Positions 1 through 8,160 of a stretch of 64,000 nucleotides of DNA are shown here, in pieces. Each line of letters starts with the position of its first letter. The stretch's first letter is position 1. The translations under genes and the position numbers were made by a program. This DNA comes from an uncultured Christensenella sp. (GTDB taxonomy: Bacteria; Bacillota; Clostridia; Christensenellales; Borkfalkiaceae). A model generated the notes under the pieces. The model saw nothing but the letters and a program-made list of their open reading frames with translations, did no database searches and was not told the DNA's origin. The stretch covers positions 306,140 through 370,139 of the forward strand of contig CAJTKX010000002.1 of NCBI GenBank assembly GCA_910577055.1. Reading direction: 5' to 3'.

Positions 1-1754
1 GTCAGTTCAATGTGTACAGAACGGCAAGCAAGCTTGAAAAAGTACTTGCCCCCGACGGCTTGGTTTATACCGATTTGGGCAACGGCACTTTAAGCATTTC
101 GGGTTACGATAAAACTAAAATTCTTCCCGCCGAGCTTATTCTTCCCGCCGAGTTCGACGGTAAAAAAGTAGTTAAGATAACCTCAAGCGCGTTCAGAGAA
201 TGCGTGGCTTTACAAAGGGTGGTGGTGCCCGAAGGCGTCACTTCGATTGGCGGCTATGCTTTTGATAGTTGCGCAAACATTACTGAAATAGTTTTACCCG
301 AATCGTTGACGGAGATAGAGTATGGTGCTTTCGGCGATTGTACAGCTTTAAAGTCGATTGGATTGCCTAAAAATCTTATAAGCTTAGGCAATCAAGTATT
401 TTATAATTGTCGCAGTCTTGAAAAAGTTGTATTGCCCGACAAAGTTGAAACCTTGGGAAGAGAAATGTTTATGTCTTGCGACAACCTTAAAAGCGTTACG
501 ATTTCCGCAAGCGTAAAAAAGATAGATGAAGGTATTTTCTGCGGAACGGCAGTGGAAAATTTAGTCGTTGACAGCGCAAATCAGTATTATTACGCCGATG
601 GAGGCTGCCTATTAGACAAAGCTACCAAAACTGTTTGGGGCGGTACGGTAGGTTTTAATATTCCCGACGATGCAACCGCAATAGGCGACTATGCATTTTA
701 TTCTTGCACGCATTTTACCGATTTGGTATTGCCCGCAAACATAAAAGAAATCGGCTCATTGGCGTTTGGTAAAAGTTCTATAAGAAATATAGAAATGCTT
801 GGCGTGGAAAAGATTGGCGGCTCTGCTTTTTCAGATTCCGATGTAACCGATATCCGTTTCTCGGATACGCTGACCGCTATAGATTATAACGCATTAACGG
901 GATGCGCTAAGCTTACCTCGTTGAATTTCCCCGCAAGCTTAAAGACCTTAGGCAATAACGTTTTCGAAGGCTGTGTTTCCTTGGAAAGCATAACGGTAGC
1001 CGCCGGCAACACAAATTTCCGCAGCGAAAACAACTGCTTGATAGATAGAAACGGAACCGTTGTCTTGGGCTGTAAAACAAGCGTTATTCCCAACGACGGC
1101 AGAATTTTCAGAATAGGCGAAATGGCGTTTGCAGACTACGAATTTTCACAAATAGTATTGCCATCGTCTTTGGTGGAAATAATGAGTTTTGCTTTTGCAG
1201 ACAGTAATCTTACAAGCATTACAATTCCGGATAATGTAGAGTATATCAATGAGTACGCATTTGAGGGTTGTCAAAAGCTTGAAAGCGTTACGTTATCGCA
1301 AAATCTTAATACAATCGGCGCATATGCGTTTAAGGACTGTGTCGCTCTCAAAAACATAATTATCCCCGAAAACGTTGAAAAAGTGAGCATGGGAGCGTTT
1401 CTCGACTGTGTAAATCTTTCCACAGTCTTATTCAGCGGCAACGGCGCAACTATCGAAGAATCCGCATTTGCCTTCTGTGAAAACCTTACGTCGGTTACTT
1501 TGCCCGAAAATTTAACGGCAATACCCGATACACTGTTCCAATACTGTGCGCAACTTCAAAGCATAACAATACCTTCTACGGTTACCGAAATCGGCAGTCA
1601 AGCGTTTTACGGGTGCTATGCTTTGACGGAAATCAACTTCGACGGTACCGTCGACGAATGGAACGCAATAGTTAAAGGCGACGGTTGGAATTGGGATACC
1701 GGCGAATATACCGTTAACTGCTCGGACGGAAACTTAGTAAAAACAGCTTATTAA
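1..1754 (+). CDS. BspA-type leucine-rich repeat surface protein, 5' end cut by window edge
   Basis: The reading frame is open to the first base of the window. The GTG at 12 is only the first possible start in view, and codons before it read in frame, so the N-terminus and any signal peptide lie outside. About 580 residues are visible. They form tandem repeats of about 22-23 residues of the type 'L..I.LP..v..I...AF..C..L', the LRR_5 (BspA/TpLRR) pattern of cell-surface proteins in gut Firmicutes and treponemes. The C-terminal cap contains 'DEWNAIVKGDGWNWDTGEY', similar to the cap of the second LRR protein at 62305-63213. A role in adhesion or host contact is inferred from the family and not shown here. 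The gene ends at a hairpin terminator shared with the converging transporter gene. Confidence 0.9.
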   Translation, partial: QFNVYRTASKLEKVLAPDGLVYTDLGNGTLSISGYDKTKILPAELILPAEFDGKKVVKITSSAFRECVALQRVVVPEGVTSIGGYAFDSCANITEIVLPESLTEIEYGAFGDCTALKSIGLPKNLISLGNQVFYNCRSLEKVVLPDKVETLGREMFMSCDNLKSVTISASVKKIDEGIFCGTAVENLVVDSANQYYYADGGCLLDKATKTVWGGTVGFNIPDDATAIGDYAFYSCTHFTDLVLPANIKEIGSLAFGKSSIRNIEMLGVEKIGGSAFSDSDVTDIRFSDTLTAIDYNALTGCAKLTSLNFPASLKTLGNNVFEGCVSLESITVAAGNTNFRSENNCLIDRNGTVVLGCKTSVIPNDGRIFRIGEMAFADYEFSQIVLPSSLVEIMSFAFADSNLTSITIPDNVEYINEYAFEGCQKLESVTLSQNLNTIGAYAFKDCVALKNIIIPENVEKVSMGAFLDCVNLSTVLFSGNGATIEESAFAFCENLTSVTLPENLTAIPDTLFQYCAQLQSITIPSTVTEIGSQAFYGCYALTEINFDGTVDEWNAIVKGDGWNWDTGEYTVNCSDGNLVKTAY

Positions 1755-1778
1755 TTTAGACCACCATACACCATTATA

Positions 1779-1814
1779 AAAGTCCCGCAGCGCTTTATTG
1801 CGCTACGGGACTTT
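1779..1814. terminator. Bidirectional terminator between the LRR gene and pnuC
   Basis: The 15-base arms AAAGTCCCGCAGCGC and GCGCTACGGGACTTT pair with one mismatch around the 6-base loop TTTATT. The stem has A- and T-rich ends. The stop codon of the minus-strand transporter falls inside the loop. Confidence 0.8.
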
Positions 1815-2541
1815 CACCGTCTTTGTTTTCTGATTGTCTTTTCCGTTTTGTCCAACATATAAACGTATAGCTGTCGTTTATTAAAAATATTCCGAATGAT
1901 ACCACAAGCGGCAGATACCCCAAATTCTCAACGCACGCCAACGACCACAAAACTACAAGAACTATATCGTTAAAAATAAAAGCTATCGCGTAGGCGGGTA
2001 TCCTAAGCGCCATTAAAAACAACGCTACAAAGCTTGTTGCCACCGAAACCGTACTTACAATTAGGTTCGCCGTGTCAAACGCTTGCAATATAAAGTAAAA
2101 CGACGTGGTCACTGCAACGGCAAGGGGTATTAAAACAGCAAGGTATTTCTTTTTGAATTTACCTATTTTAACTTCCGCGCTGCCCTTGTCGGACGGGTGT
2201 TTAAGCCAACTTACAAGCGAAACTATACAGCACGGCAACTGCATACATAGATAAATTATCATTTCTCCGTAATACTTGAAGGTGAACGAAACAAAGGAGT
2301 AAGTCAGGCTGAAAACAAGCATAATCATCAGTCCGAACGCATCGCCTTTTGCTGCGAAAATCAGCGAGGTCACCCCAAGCATGGACGCGGCAAGATTGGC
2401 ATAATCGGTACTGCCCACGGAGAAAAACGAAGCGATTATCGCCGCAAGCGAGCACGTCCAAAGTATCCACTCGAATGTATTTAACGATTTAAACGGATTG
2501 CGTAACTTCTTCATATCAAATCCAAAAAAATACACCCGCAC
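1795..2541 (-). CDS. pnuC: PnuC-family vitamin/nucleoside transporter (nicotinamide riboside type)
   Basis: A hydrophobic protein of about 240 residues with 7-8 predicted membrane segments. It has PnuC-family features: an N-terminal 'FEWILW' segment, a middle 'YGEMIIYLCMQLPCCIVSLVSWLKH' type helix, and a C-terminal 'LVVSFGIFLINDSYTFICW' helix. PnuC proteins move nicotinamide riboside by facilitated diffusion and a cytoplasmic kinase traps it. Relatives carry thiamine or riboflavin, so the substrate is not certain. Two starts are possible: GTG at 2541 with AGAAGG five bases upstream, or ATG at 2514 (MKKLRNPF) with a weak GGA. The gene stands alone, has a consensus promoter at 2618-2646, and carries a structured leader of about 70-100 nt. 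Confidence 0.8.
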   Translation of the reverse strand: MRVYFFGFDMKKLRNPFKSLNTFEWILWTCSLAAIIASFFSVGSTDYANLAASMLGVTSLIFAAKGDAFGLMIMLVFSLTYSFVSFTFKYYGEMIIYLCMQLPCCIVSLVSWLKHPSDKGSAEVKIGKFKKKYLAVLIPLAVAVTTSFYFILQAFDTANLIVSTVSVATSFVALFLMALRIPAYAIAFIFNDIVLVVLWSLACVENLGYLPLVVSFGIFLINDSYTFICWTKRKRQSENKDGESPVAQ

Positions 2542-2612
2542 GAACGCCTTCTAAGACCTAACGGCGCCGTCGAGTGCATTGCACGGTTACCCGGTGGCAA
2601 CCGTCAATTTTT
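2542..2612 (-). promoter_or_regulatory. Structured 5' leader of pnuC, possible riboswitch
   Basis: On the minus strand the leader contains an 8-bp hairpin (CGGTTGCC / GGTAACCG, loop ACCG). A short GTGC-AAT-GCAC hairpin and the perfect palindrome ACGGCGCCGT follow. The palindrome could also pair with the first stem, which would give alternative structures. Vitamin transporters of this family are often riboswitch-controlled. The bases do not match the TPP, FMN or preQ1 consensus as I know them, so no class is assigned. Confidence 0.35.
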
Positions 2613-2617
2613 AATTA

Positions 2618-2646
2618 ATTATATAAAGTTTAATATGCGTTGTCAA
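2618..2646 (-). promoter_or_regulatory. Sigma-A promoter of pnuC
   Basis: On the minus strand TTGACA (2641-2646) and TATAAT (2618-2623) are separated by 17 bp. Both boxes match consensus, and transcription would begin near 2611. Confidence 0.75.
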
Positions 2647-2669
2647 GCCTTTTACGGGCAAATCGACTA

Positions 2670-2698
2670 TTGACAACCTCGGATTTCGGTTGTATAAT
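2670..2698 (+). promoter_or_regulatory. Sigma-A promoter of the SGNH esterase gene
   Basis: TTGACA (2670-2675) and TATAAT (2693-2698) have a 17-bp spacer and match consensus. The transcript would carry a hairpin at about 2731-2752 (ATGCGTTAC / GTAACGCAT) before the AAGGAG ribosome binding site at about 2770. Confidence 0.8.
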
Positions 2699-2780
2699 AT
2701 TGACCGACAAAAGTTAAGGGGGCGTCCCCTTATGCGTTACGGTGTAACGCATATAAAACTTTAATTGATAAGGAGAAAAA

Positions 2781-4625
2781 ATGATGCTAAACAAAAAATG
2801 GATTGCACTTTTGATGTCTGCCGCAATGGTCGTCCCTTTTGGGTTTGCAGCTTGTAATAACGACGGCGACGGAGAGGGCGGCGACGGAACTAAACCGACG
2901 GGGAATACTCTTACCGCCCCGCAAGTAACTTTGGACGGGAACGTCCTTTCTTGGGCTGCGGTTGAAAACGCCGACAGTTACAGCGTTTATTTGGTTGAAA
3001 ACAACCAAAACAAATTGGTTTCCGAACAAACGGGCTTAACTTACAATATCCCCAAAACCGACGTAGGCGAATACAATTATTACGTTGTCGCGCAAAACTC
3101 TACGCTTAACATCAAAAGCGGTAGGTCTATAACCGTTACCTATACTATTGCGCCCGATACTTCGACGTTATTGTCGGGCAACATTTATCTTGTAGGCGAC
3201 TCAACGGTATGCGCGTTCAGCGATAATTACTATTTGCCCCGTTACGGCTACGGTACGCAGCTTTATAACTATATCAACTGCGAGCCTACGCAAATCAAAA
3301 ACCTTGCCCTTTCGGGAAGAAGCTCCAAAAGCTATTTAACCGAGGGCAATTATGCCACCTTAAAAAACAGCATAAAGGCGGGGGACTATCTTATAATAGG
3401 CTTCGGACACAACGACGAGAAGAATGACGACGCGGAACGTTATACCAGCCCCACGGGCGATAAACAAACGGAAGGCTCGTTTCAAAAAGTTTTGTACGAT
3501 AATTATGTGAAACTTGCTAAAGATAAAGGCGCAACGCCTATTCTCTGTACGCCCGTAGTAAGATACGATTCAACGGGCGCTTACACCGGTTCCGTCGTGC
3601 ATGTCACCTCTAACGGCGACTATGTCCAAGCGATAAAGAATCTCGGTGAAGACACCGACACTACGGTTATCGATTTAACCGCGATAACCAAAGATTTATA
3701 CAAGCAAGATAACGAAAAAGCTCAATATTATCACGCTTTTACAACCTATAAAGGCGAAAAACCCGACGAAACCCCCAATGGCAGAGATAATACTCACTTG
3801 AATAAGTACGGCGCAAAAACCGTAGCTTTCTATTTGACGCAAAGATTGCTTTCATCTGATTGCACGCTTAAAAACAGTATAAAAACCAATTCCATTGCGC
3901 CTAATTTCGATATCGATTATCCCGCGGCTATAAAAGATGATTACGTGCGCCCCGAATATGATTCATTCAATCCTACAACGACGACGGCAAGAAAATTGAC
4001 GACGATAATGACAAATGATACTTCCGCGGATTGGTACGCTACGGCTATGGGTGATATAACCAATGCGAACAGTTTTACGATTTCTGAAAGCGAAAGTACT
4101 TTTACCGTAGGGAACACGGACGGCAAGGGTAAATTTGCCTCCGGCGGTGACGGATTTGCTGCGGCGTTTATTCAAATAGACGCAAGTAAAAACTTTACGG
4201 CAAGCGCAACGGTAAAAGTTAAATCTGTTTCGGGCGAAGCAAGCAATCAGTCGGGCTTCGGTATGATGCTCCGTGACGATATTCTTGTTAACACGGTTCA
4301 ATCGAGTTTAACAAGCAACTTCGTTGCAGCAGGCATTTTGAACACAAAGGGCGCTATCTTCTCGCGAGAAAACGGCACTCTCAGCGGTGCGGCAAACACT
4401 ATTTCGACGGCGGTTGCGGCAAACGATACTTATCAACTCGAAATAGTTAGATTGGGGCAAGCGGTAACTGTTAAAGTTAATTCATATACGAAGACGTATA
4501 CTGATTTCGACTTTGTTGCGGTAGATAACGGATATATGTATTTATGCTTGTTCGCAAATAGAAATATTACGGCTGAATTTACAAACGTACAGTTTGAAAT
4601 TACCGGCGACGCGCAAGGCGCATAA
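2781..4625 (+). CDS. Secreted lipoprotein SGNH/GDSL esterase, rhamnogalacturonan acetylesterase-like (CE12-like)
   Basis: Residues 1-25 form a lipoprotein signal ending in the lipobox GFAAC (Cys25), so the protein is probably anchored outside the membrane. Residues 45-125 look like a fibronectin III-type module. The catalytic domain has the SGNH blocks in order: GDST at about 139-142 (nucleophile Ser141), GRSS at about 179, GHND at about 209-212, and DNTHL at about 336-340 (Asp, His). That spacing fits CE12 enzymes, which remove acetyl groups from pectic rhamnogalacturonan. Residues 400-614 look like a beta-sandwich of the concanavalin type and may bind glycan. A strong AAGGAG site precedes ATG 2781. 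The pectin role is inferred from family. Confidence 0.85.
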   Translation: MMLNKKWIALLMSAAMVVPFGFAACNNDGDGEGGDGTKPTGNTLTAPQVTLDGNVLSWAAVENADSYSVYLVENNQNKLVSEQTGLTYNIPKTDVGEYNYYVVAQNSTLNIKSGRSITVTYTIAPDTSTLLSGNIYLVGDSTVCAFSDNYYLPRYGYGTQLYNYINCEPTQIKNLALSGRSSKSYLTEGNYATLKNSIKAGDYLIIGFGHNDEKNDDAERYTSPTGDKQTEGSFQKVLYDNYVKLAKDKGATPILCTPVVRYDSTGAYTGSVVHVTSNGDYVQAIKNLGEDTDTTVIDLTAITKDLYKQDNEKAQYYHAFTTYKGEKPDETPNGRDNTHLNKYGAKTVAFYLTQRLLSSDCTLKNSIKTNSIAPNFDIDYPAAIKDDYVRPEYDSFNPTTTTARKLTTIMTNDTSADWYATAMGDITNANSFTISESESTFTVGNTDGKGKFASGGDGFAAAFIQIDASKNFTASATVKVKSVSGEASNQSGFGMMLRDDILVNTVQSSLTSNFVAAGILNTKGAIFSRENGTLSGAANTISTAVAANDTYQLEIVRLGQAVTVKVNSYTKTYTDFDFVAVDNGYMYLCLFANRNITAEFTNVQFEITGDAQGA

Positions 4626-4641
4626 ATTATCTTAACGAGTA

Positions 4642-4680
4642 AAGGCGGGGGCTTTTCAAAGCTCCCGCCTTAAATTTTAA
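4642..4680 (+). terminator. Rho-independent terminator of the esterase gene
   Basis: AAGGCGGGGGC and GCTCCCGCCTT pair around the loop TTTTCAAA. A weak TAAATTTT tail follows. Confidence 0.75.
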
Positions 4681-4707
4681 AAAAAACAAAATCGCAATAA
4701 AAAAAGC

Positions 4708-4736
4708 TTGTCATTTTTTCAAGATAAATATATAAT
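4708..4736 (+). promoter_or_regulatory. Promoter of tRNA-Gln
   Basis: TTGTCA (4708-4713) and TATAAT (4731-4736) have a 17-bp spacer. The -10 box lies 22 bases before the first base of the tRNA. Confidence 0.7.
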
Positions 4737-4757
4737 AATTAAGCAAACGCATATTAT

Positions 4758-4832
4758 TGGGGCGTCGCCAAGCGGTAAGGCAACGGACTCTGACTCCGTC
4801 ATTCGGGTGTTCGAATCACTTCGCCCCAGCCA
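4758..4832 (+). tRNA. tRNA-Gln (anticodon CUG), integration target
   Basis: A full cloverleaf: acceptor TGGGGCG / CGCCCCA, the anticodon stem ACGGA/TCCGT with loop CTCTGAC (anticodon CTG), T-loop TTCGAAT, discriminator G and an encoded CCA. The T-stem GGGTG/CACTT holds two G-U pairs. The last 45 bases (4788-4832) are repeated exactly at 27359-27403, so the 3' part of this gene is the attachment site of the element that begins here. Confidence 0.95.
4788..4832 (+). repeat. Left attachment site, 45-bp direct repeat
   Basis: Starts with CTCTGACTCCGTC in the anticodon loop and runs to the tRNA CCA end. It is identical to 27359-27403. The flanking bases differ (A/C before, T/A after), which fixes the repeat length at 45. 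The 22,571-bp offset between the two copies gives the size of the excised circle. Confidence 0.93.
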
Positions 4833-4835
4833 TCG

Positions 4836-4891
4836 ACACTATATATTGTAGGTTCTAAAAACAAGAACACAATATATAGTGTTTTATTTTT
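4836..4891 (+). terminator. AT-rich hairpin after tRNA-Gln, terminator and/or integrase arm site
   Basis: ACACTATATATTGT (4836-4849) and ACAATATATAGTGT (4869-4882) form a perfect 14-bp inverted repeat followed by TTTTATTTTTT. It can terminate the tRNA transcript. The same core CACTATATATTGT occurs at the far end of the element (27325-27337), so it may also be an arm-type integrase binding site. Confidence 0.6.
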
Positions 4892-4979
4892 TGTCCGAGT
4901 TTTGGCTGAGCCTCAAAAATGCCCGATTTTAGGTCATTTTTACCCCGATTTGGGAGTTATTTGGGAATTGTCAGTGGAT

Positions 4980-6227
4980 TTATGTATTTAAATCAAACTG
5001 CAAGTAATCAACTTTTTGAGCTTCCTTTAAGTGAAATTCATCTGAATAATGCGTATATACGGTTGTCGTTATCGTTCCTGTCAATGAATGCCCTGCCCAA
5101 ATGCTTACAACTTCGCCCGTAACGCCGCTCTCTTTGCACCTGCTGATAAACGTATGCCTTAATTCGTGTGAGTGATGATTTGGGAATAACCGCTTCATAG
5201 TCGTTTGCAAAGTGTTCAGATTTACGTTCTTTGCCTTTTTAAAGTCGATATACGGCAACATTCGCTTCATCATAGGTGTAAACGGTATTTTACGTTTGAC
5301 AACGTTTTTCCCCATACGCTCTTTGCTTGTTTCGCATTCAAGCCACGTTCCGTCAATGATTTTCAGGCTTTCAAGCTCGCTTCGCCTTAGTCCAGCGTAC
5401 AAAAGCACAAGAAATGCGTGAGAAGTATCTTTTTTGAGATTTGCAAGGCAATGATTGACCAGCTTTTTTTCTTCTTCATAAGTGAACACCGTTCCGCTCT
5501 TGCTTTGGTAGTTGGGTACAACAACCTTTTTCATAGGTGAAGAAATGTTGTAATCGTCCGCAATCATATCAAAGATACATCTGAGTATCAAGAACAGCTT
5601 GTGCGCTGTTCTTAATGTGCCTTTATCAACAAAAGTCAACAGGAAGTTCTGTAACGTGCTTCTGTCAATCTCAGTTGCACCCATTTCACCTAATGTGGGA
5701 AGAATGTCGTGATTTAACAATCGTACGTATTCGTTATAAGTCGATTGCTTTGTCGTAACTCTTTTAATGTTGAGCCATTCTTCGGCATACTCGCCAAACG
5801 TCTTTTCGTTTTGATTGCGTTTCTTGCGCTTCGGGCTTCCGTCATAGTTATTCAGTTTTTCAATGAATTTCTGTTTGAGTTTAGTTAAATCTTTGGACGA
5901 AACTTCAATATCAATTCCCTGTCTGTGGAATCTTGCTTCGTACACACCGTCTTTTCTTAAACGGTAGTGAACAATCATATCATTCGTCGCAAAAACGTTT
6001 CTGTAATTAGTCGGCATCTGTAAAATCTCCTTTTTTGAAAATTTCAGCACACCCCGACGATTTTCAACTTTACTCTTTTTTGTTTGACTGTCAGCTATAA
6101 CAAGTTCGTTCAACTTGTCAATGGTAATGGTGTTAGCCGCCATTTCAAGCATCAAGCGCTTTTGTTCGTCTGAACAATCTACATTTGTAATAAAATTAAG
6201 TACTTCGATTAGTTTGTCTTGGGTCAT
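4980..6227 (-). CDS. int: Tyrosine recombinase (integrase) of the tRNA-Gln element
   Basis: A protein of 415 residues that catalyses site-specific integration and excision through a 3'-phosphotyrosine intermediate. The C-terminal catalytic domain shows the first arginine in 'LLYAGLRRSELESLK', the HELRH box, 'GHS' and the tyrosine in TTTVYTHYS near residue 390. The central part, around 'TFGEYAEEWLN', is the SAM-like core-binding domain, and an N-terminal arm-binding region precedes it. I place the start at ATG 6227 because AAGGAGG lies a few bases upstream. An upstream in-frame start at 6266 has no such site. Its 3' end lies 150 bases from the tRNA-Gln attachment site, the usual arrangement for tRNA-targeting islands. 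It resembles Tn916/ICE-type integrases of Firmicutes. Confidence 0.93.
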   Translation of the reverse strand: MTQDKLIEVLNFITNVDCSDEQKRLMLEMAANTITIDKLNELVIADSQTKKSKVENRRGVLKFSKKEILQMPTNYRNVFATNDMIVHYRLRKDGVYEARFHRQGIDIEVSSKDLTKLKQKFIEKLNNYDGSPKRKKRNQNEKTFGEYAEEWLNIKRVTTKQSTYNEYVRLLNHDILPTLGEMGATEIDRSTLQNFLLTFVDKGTLRTAHKLFLILRCIFDMIADDYNISSPMKKVVVPNYQSKSGTVFTYEEEKKLVNHCLANLKKDTSHAFLVLLYAGLRRSELESLKIIDGTWLECETSKERMGKNVVKRKIPFTPMMKRMLPYIDFKKAKNVNLNTLQTTMKRLFPNHHSHELRHTFISRCKESGVTGEVVSIWAGHSLTGTITTTVYTHYSDEFHLKEAQKVDYLQFDLNT

Positions 6228-6300
6228 TGTCCTCCTTATATTCAATTGTGCGTAAAATGCTACCACAATTCTTTGTAAATTGCAAGTGATTCATTAAAAT

Positions 6301-7275
6301 TTATTTACTCCAACCGCTATTATTTTTACGGACGGGAGTATGGTTTATGCCGGCTTTCTTATCGCGCGATTTTTTAAGCAACTCGTCAAACTCGTCGGGA
6401 TAGGCAGACATCATATCTACAACGACCTTATACGCCGTTTCTTTTCTGCTGTCTGCCTTTTTAGCTTCCTGCAACTGTTTGAACAGGTCTGACTGGTCGC
6501 GCCCCCTAATTTTAATTTCCTGTTCCTGCATAGCGGTCTTAGTACGTAAAGCGGTAATCTCTTTTTCGACGTCCTTTTTCTTTTTGGGAATAGGCTTGTC
6601 CGTTGCTTGCTCAACCGCTTGCGTAAGTTCTGTAAGTTCGGCTTGCTTGCGCTCTGTCTGTTCGTCAATTTCCGCACCGCGCCGTTTGGCGTCTTCAACA
6701 ATCTTTTTTGCCTTGTATTCTGCCGTATCAATATGTACCGCCTGACTGTTTGGCTTGCCTCTGTCAAGACCGTATTTTTCCCCGACTTTCTTCCAGACTT
6801 CCGTCTGCAACTGAGAAAGCTTTCTGTTGCATAACTCTTTTGCGCACAGCCGACCTTCCGTTATGGGAATAAAATTCAGATGCATGTGCGGCGTTGTTTC
6901 GTCCATATGAACGACAGCCGAAACAATATTATCTTCGCCGTACTTATCTGCAAAGAACTTTGCATAGTCAATAAAGAATTGCCGCTGTTCACAAAGTGTT
7001 TTGCCCTCAAAGAATTCGGAGCTTGCGCCGAGAACGCAACTGCAAATATAAACGGCGTCCTTCCGTATCTTTCTGTTAGTTTGAAGAGTGGCAAGTTCCT
7101 TGTTGATTTTGTCCCAATAATTCGTTTCGGGCTTAACTACATGATAGTTCAGATTGGTTCTTTCGTGGTCGATGTTCTTGTTGTCGCCGACATAGGTTTC
7201 GTCTCGTTCGTTTTCCTTTTCGATGTCGGCAACATCGTTCTTGTGAAATTTCTTTAAATTACAAATAATATAAAT
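6301..7275 (-). CDS. mobV: MobV-family relaxase (Mob_Pre), apparently starting at an ATT codon
   Basis: Relaxases of this family nick one strand at oriT and pilot it into a recipient using another element's transfer machinery. The frame shows NLKKFHKNDVADIEKEN near the N-terminus, 'RKDAVYICSCVLGAS' in the middle, and then HMDETTPHMHLNF, the metal-binding histidine motif typical of MobV/Pre. The C-terminal third is a charged coiled coil. The frame has no ATG, GTG or TTG before the motif. GGAGG at 7283-7287 lies seven bases before ATT at 7275, which would give (M)YIICNLKKF, the usual MobV N-terminus, in 324 residues. Starting at the internal ATG at 6906 would remove most of the catalytic domain. 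The element therefore looks mobilizable but not self-transmissible, since no mating-pair genes are seen. Confidence 0.85.
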   Translation of the reverse strand: MYIICNLKKFHKNDVADIEKENERDETYVGDNKNIDHERTNLNYHVVKPETNYWDKINKELATLQTNRKIRKDAVYICSCVLGASSEFFEGKTLCEQRQFFIDYAKFFADKYGEDNIVSAVVHMDETTPHMHLNFIPITEGRLCAKELCNRKLSQLQTEVWKKVGEKYGLDRGKPNSQAVHIDTAEYKAKKIVEDAKRRGAEIDEQTERKQAELTELTQAVEQATDKPIPKKKKDVEKEITALRTKTAMQEQEIKIRGRDQSDLFKQLQEAKKADSRKETAYKVVVDMMSAYPDEFDELLKKSRDKKAGINHTPVRKNNSGWSK

Positions 7276-7494
7276 AATTTTTCCTCCATAAATTATAGAT
7301 TTTATTTTAGCTAACTTTCTGCGAAAGTGTAGCTCACTACACTTTTTTCAAAAGTTCCGTTCGCCCTGCGGGATGAGTTTCGCGTTCTCCAAACAGCACA
7401 GTGCGCTGTTTGGGCGAAACGAAATGAGTGAGCGCACGTCCGCGCGAGCGATGACCGAGAACGGCGTTCTCCTTGCGCCGTTCGAGAATCGGTA
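7276..7494. other. Candidate origin of transfer (oriT) upstream of mobV
   Basis: This gene-free stretch next to the relaxase carries three hairpins. They are AAAGTGTAG/CTACACTTT (7324-7345); CCAAACAGC/GCTGTTTGG (7389-7413), extended by outer arms GTTTCGC and GCGAAAC; and GAACGGCG/CGCCGTTC (7459-7483), with outer CCGA/TCGG. Inverted repeats just upstream of the relaxase gene are typical of MobV oriT regions. The nick site cannot be located from the sequence alone. Confidence 0.45.
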
Positions 7495-8160
7495 TTAATT
7501 CGGTGCAACTTCGGCGTTACAATGTTCCTTGAATTTTAAAACTACCGAATACATATTTTGCCCTTGAAGCTCTGACTGTTTGTCTTTAATGTAAGCGTAA
7601 AGTTCGTTAAGATTTACGCCTTCCAATACCGAGTTCTCCGCCCGTAAATAACCAGTTATATACGGAAAATCCGTACGGATTTTATCAAGAGTAACAGGCT
7701 CGTTTGTCGGCTTTTTATTGTTCTTTTTTGCCCTTTCGGATTGCGATTTGCTTTTTGAAAGCGGTATCTTAATTGCCGAAAAATAGCTTTTAACTGACTT
7801 CGTTTCTTCTGCGGTAACAAGACTTCCGCCGAACATATAGTCGCAGATTTGCTTTATTAAAATACCTGCGTCGGCGTCTTTCAGACAGAAGAAAATGTTT
7901 GCGTAAATTGAACGGAAAGCAAAGCGACGCTCATTGCTTGTTGGCGAATGATTGCCCGAAAGTTCACGTTCTTTATCGGCTTTCAAATCGTCCGAGAGTA
8001 GTAATAACATACTCGTAATTTTGTCGGTTGCAAGCTCGTCAAAATCCTTGTCGCGGAACATAAATTCAAGCAGCTTTTTAAGATATTGTCCTGCTTCGGT
8101 GTGGGTTAAGTTGCTGATGTTGTCCATATAGGACTTGTAAAAGTTGAATTGTTTAATCAA
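7495..8160 (-). CDS. Element-borne hypothetical protein, DUF6291-like
   Basis: 221 residues with a well-placed AGGAGG site before TTG/ATG at about 8160. The N-terminus 'FNFYKSYMDNISNLTHTEAGQYLKKLLEFMF' resembles the DUF6291/phage replisome-organiser-like proteins seen in mobile elements of Firmicutes. The middle is helical. A basic linker (KSKSQSERAKKNNKK) precedes a C-terminal part of about 70 residues. It lies between the structured leader and the relaxase on the same strand, so a role in replication or maintenance of the excised circle is possible but not shown. Confidence 0.6.
   Translation of the reverse strand: MIKQFNFYKSYMDNISNLTHTEAGQYLKKLLEFMFRDKDFDELATDKITSMLLLLSDDLKADKERELSGNHSPTSNERRFAFRSIYANIFFCLKDADAGILIKQICDYMFGGSLVTAEETKSVKSYFSAIKIPLSKSKSQSERAKKNNKKPTNEPVTLDKIRTDFPYITGYLRAENSVLEGVNLNELYAYIKDKQSELQGQNMYSVVLKFKEHCNAEVAPN

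Noticed and set aside
6876..7094. 72-residue minus-strand frame overlapping the relaxase
   Set aside because: It is the shifted frame of the mobV N-terminal region. The true frame carries the conserved relaxase residues. I considered a frameshifted mobV and rejected it because one frame is open throughout.
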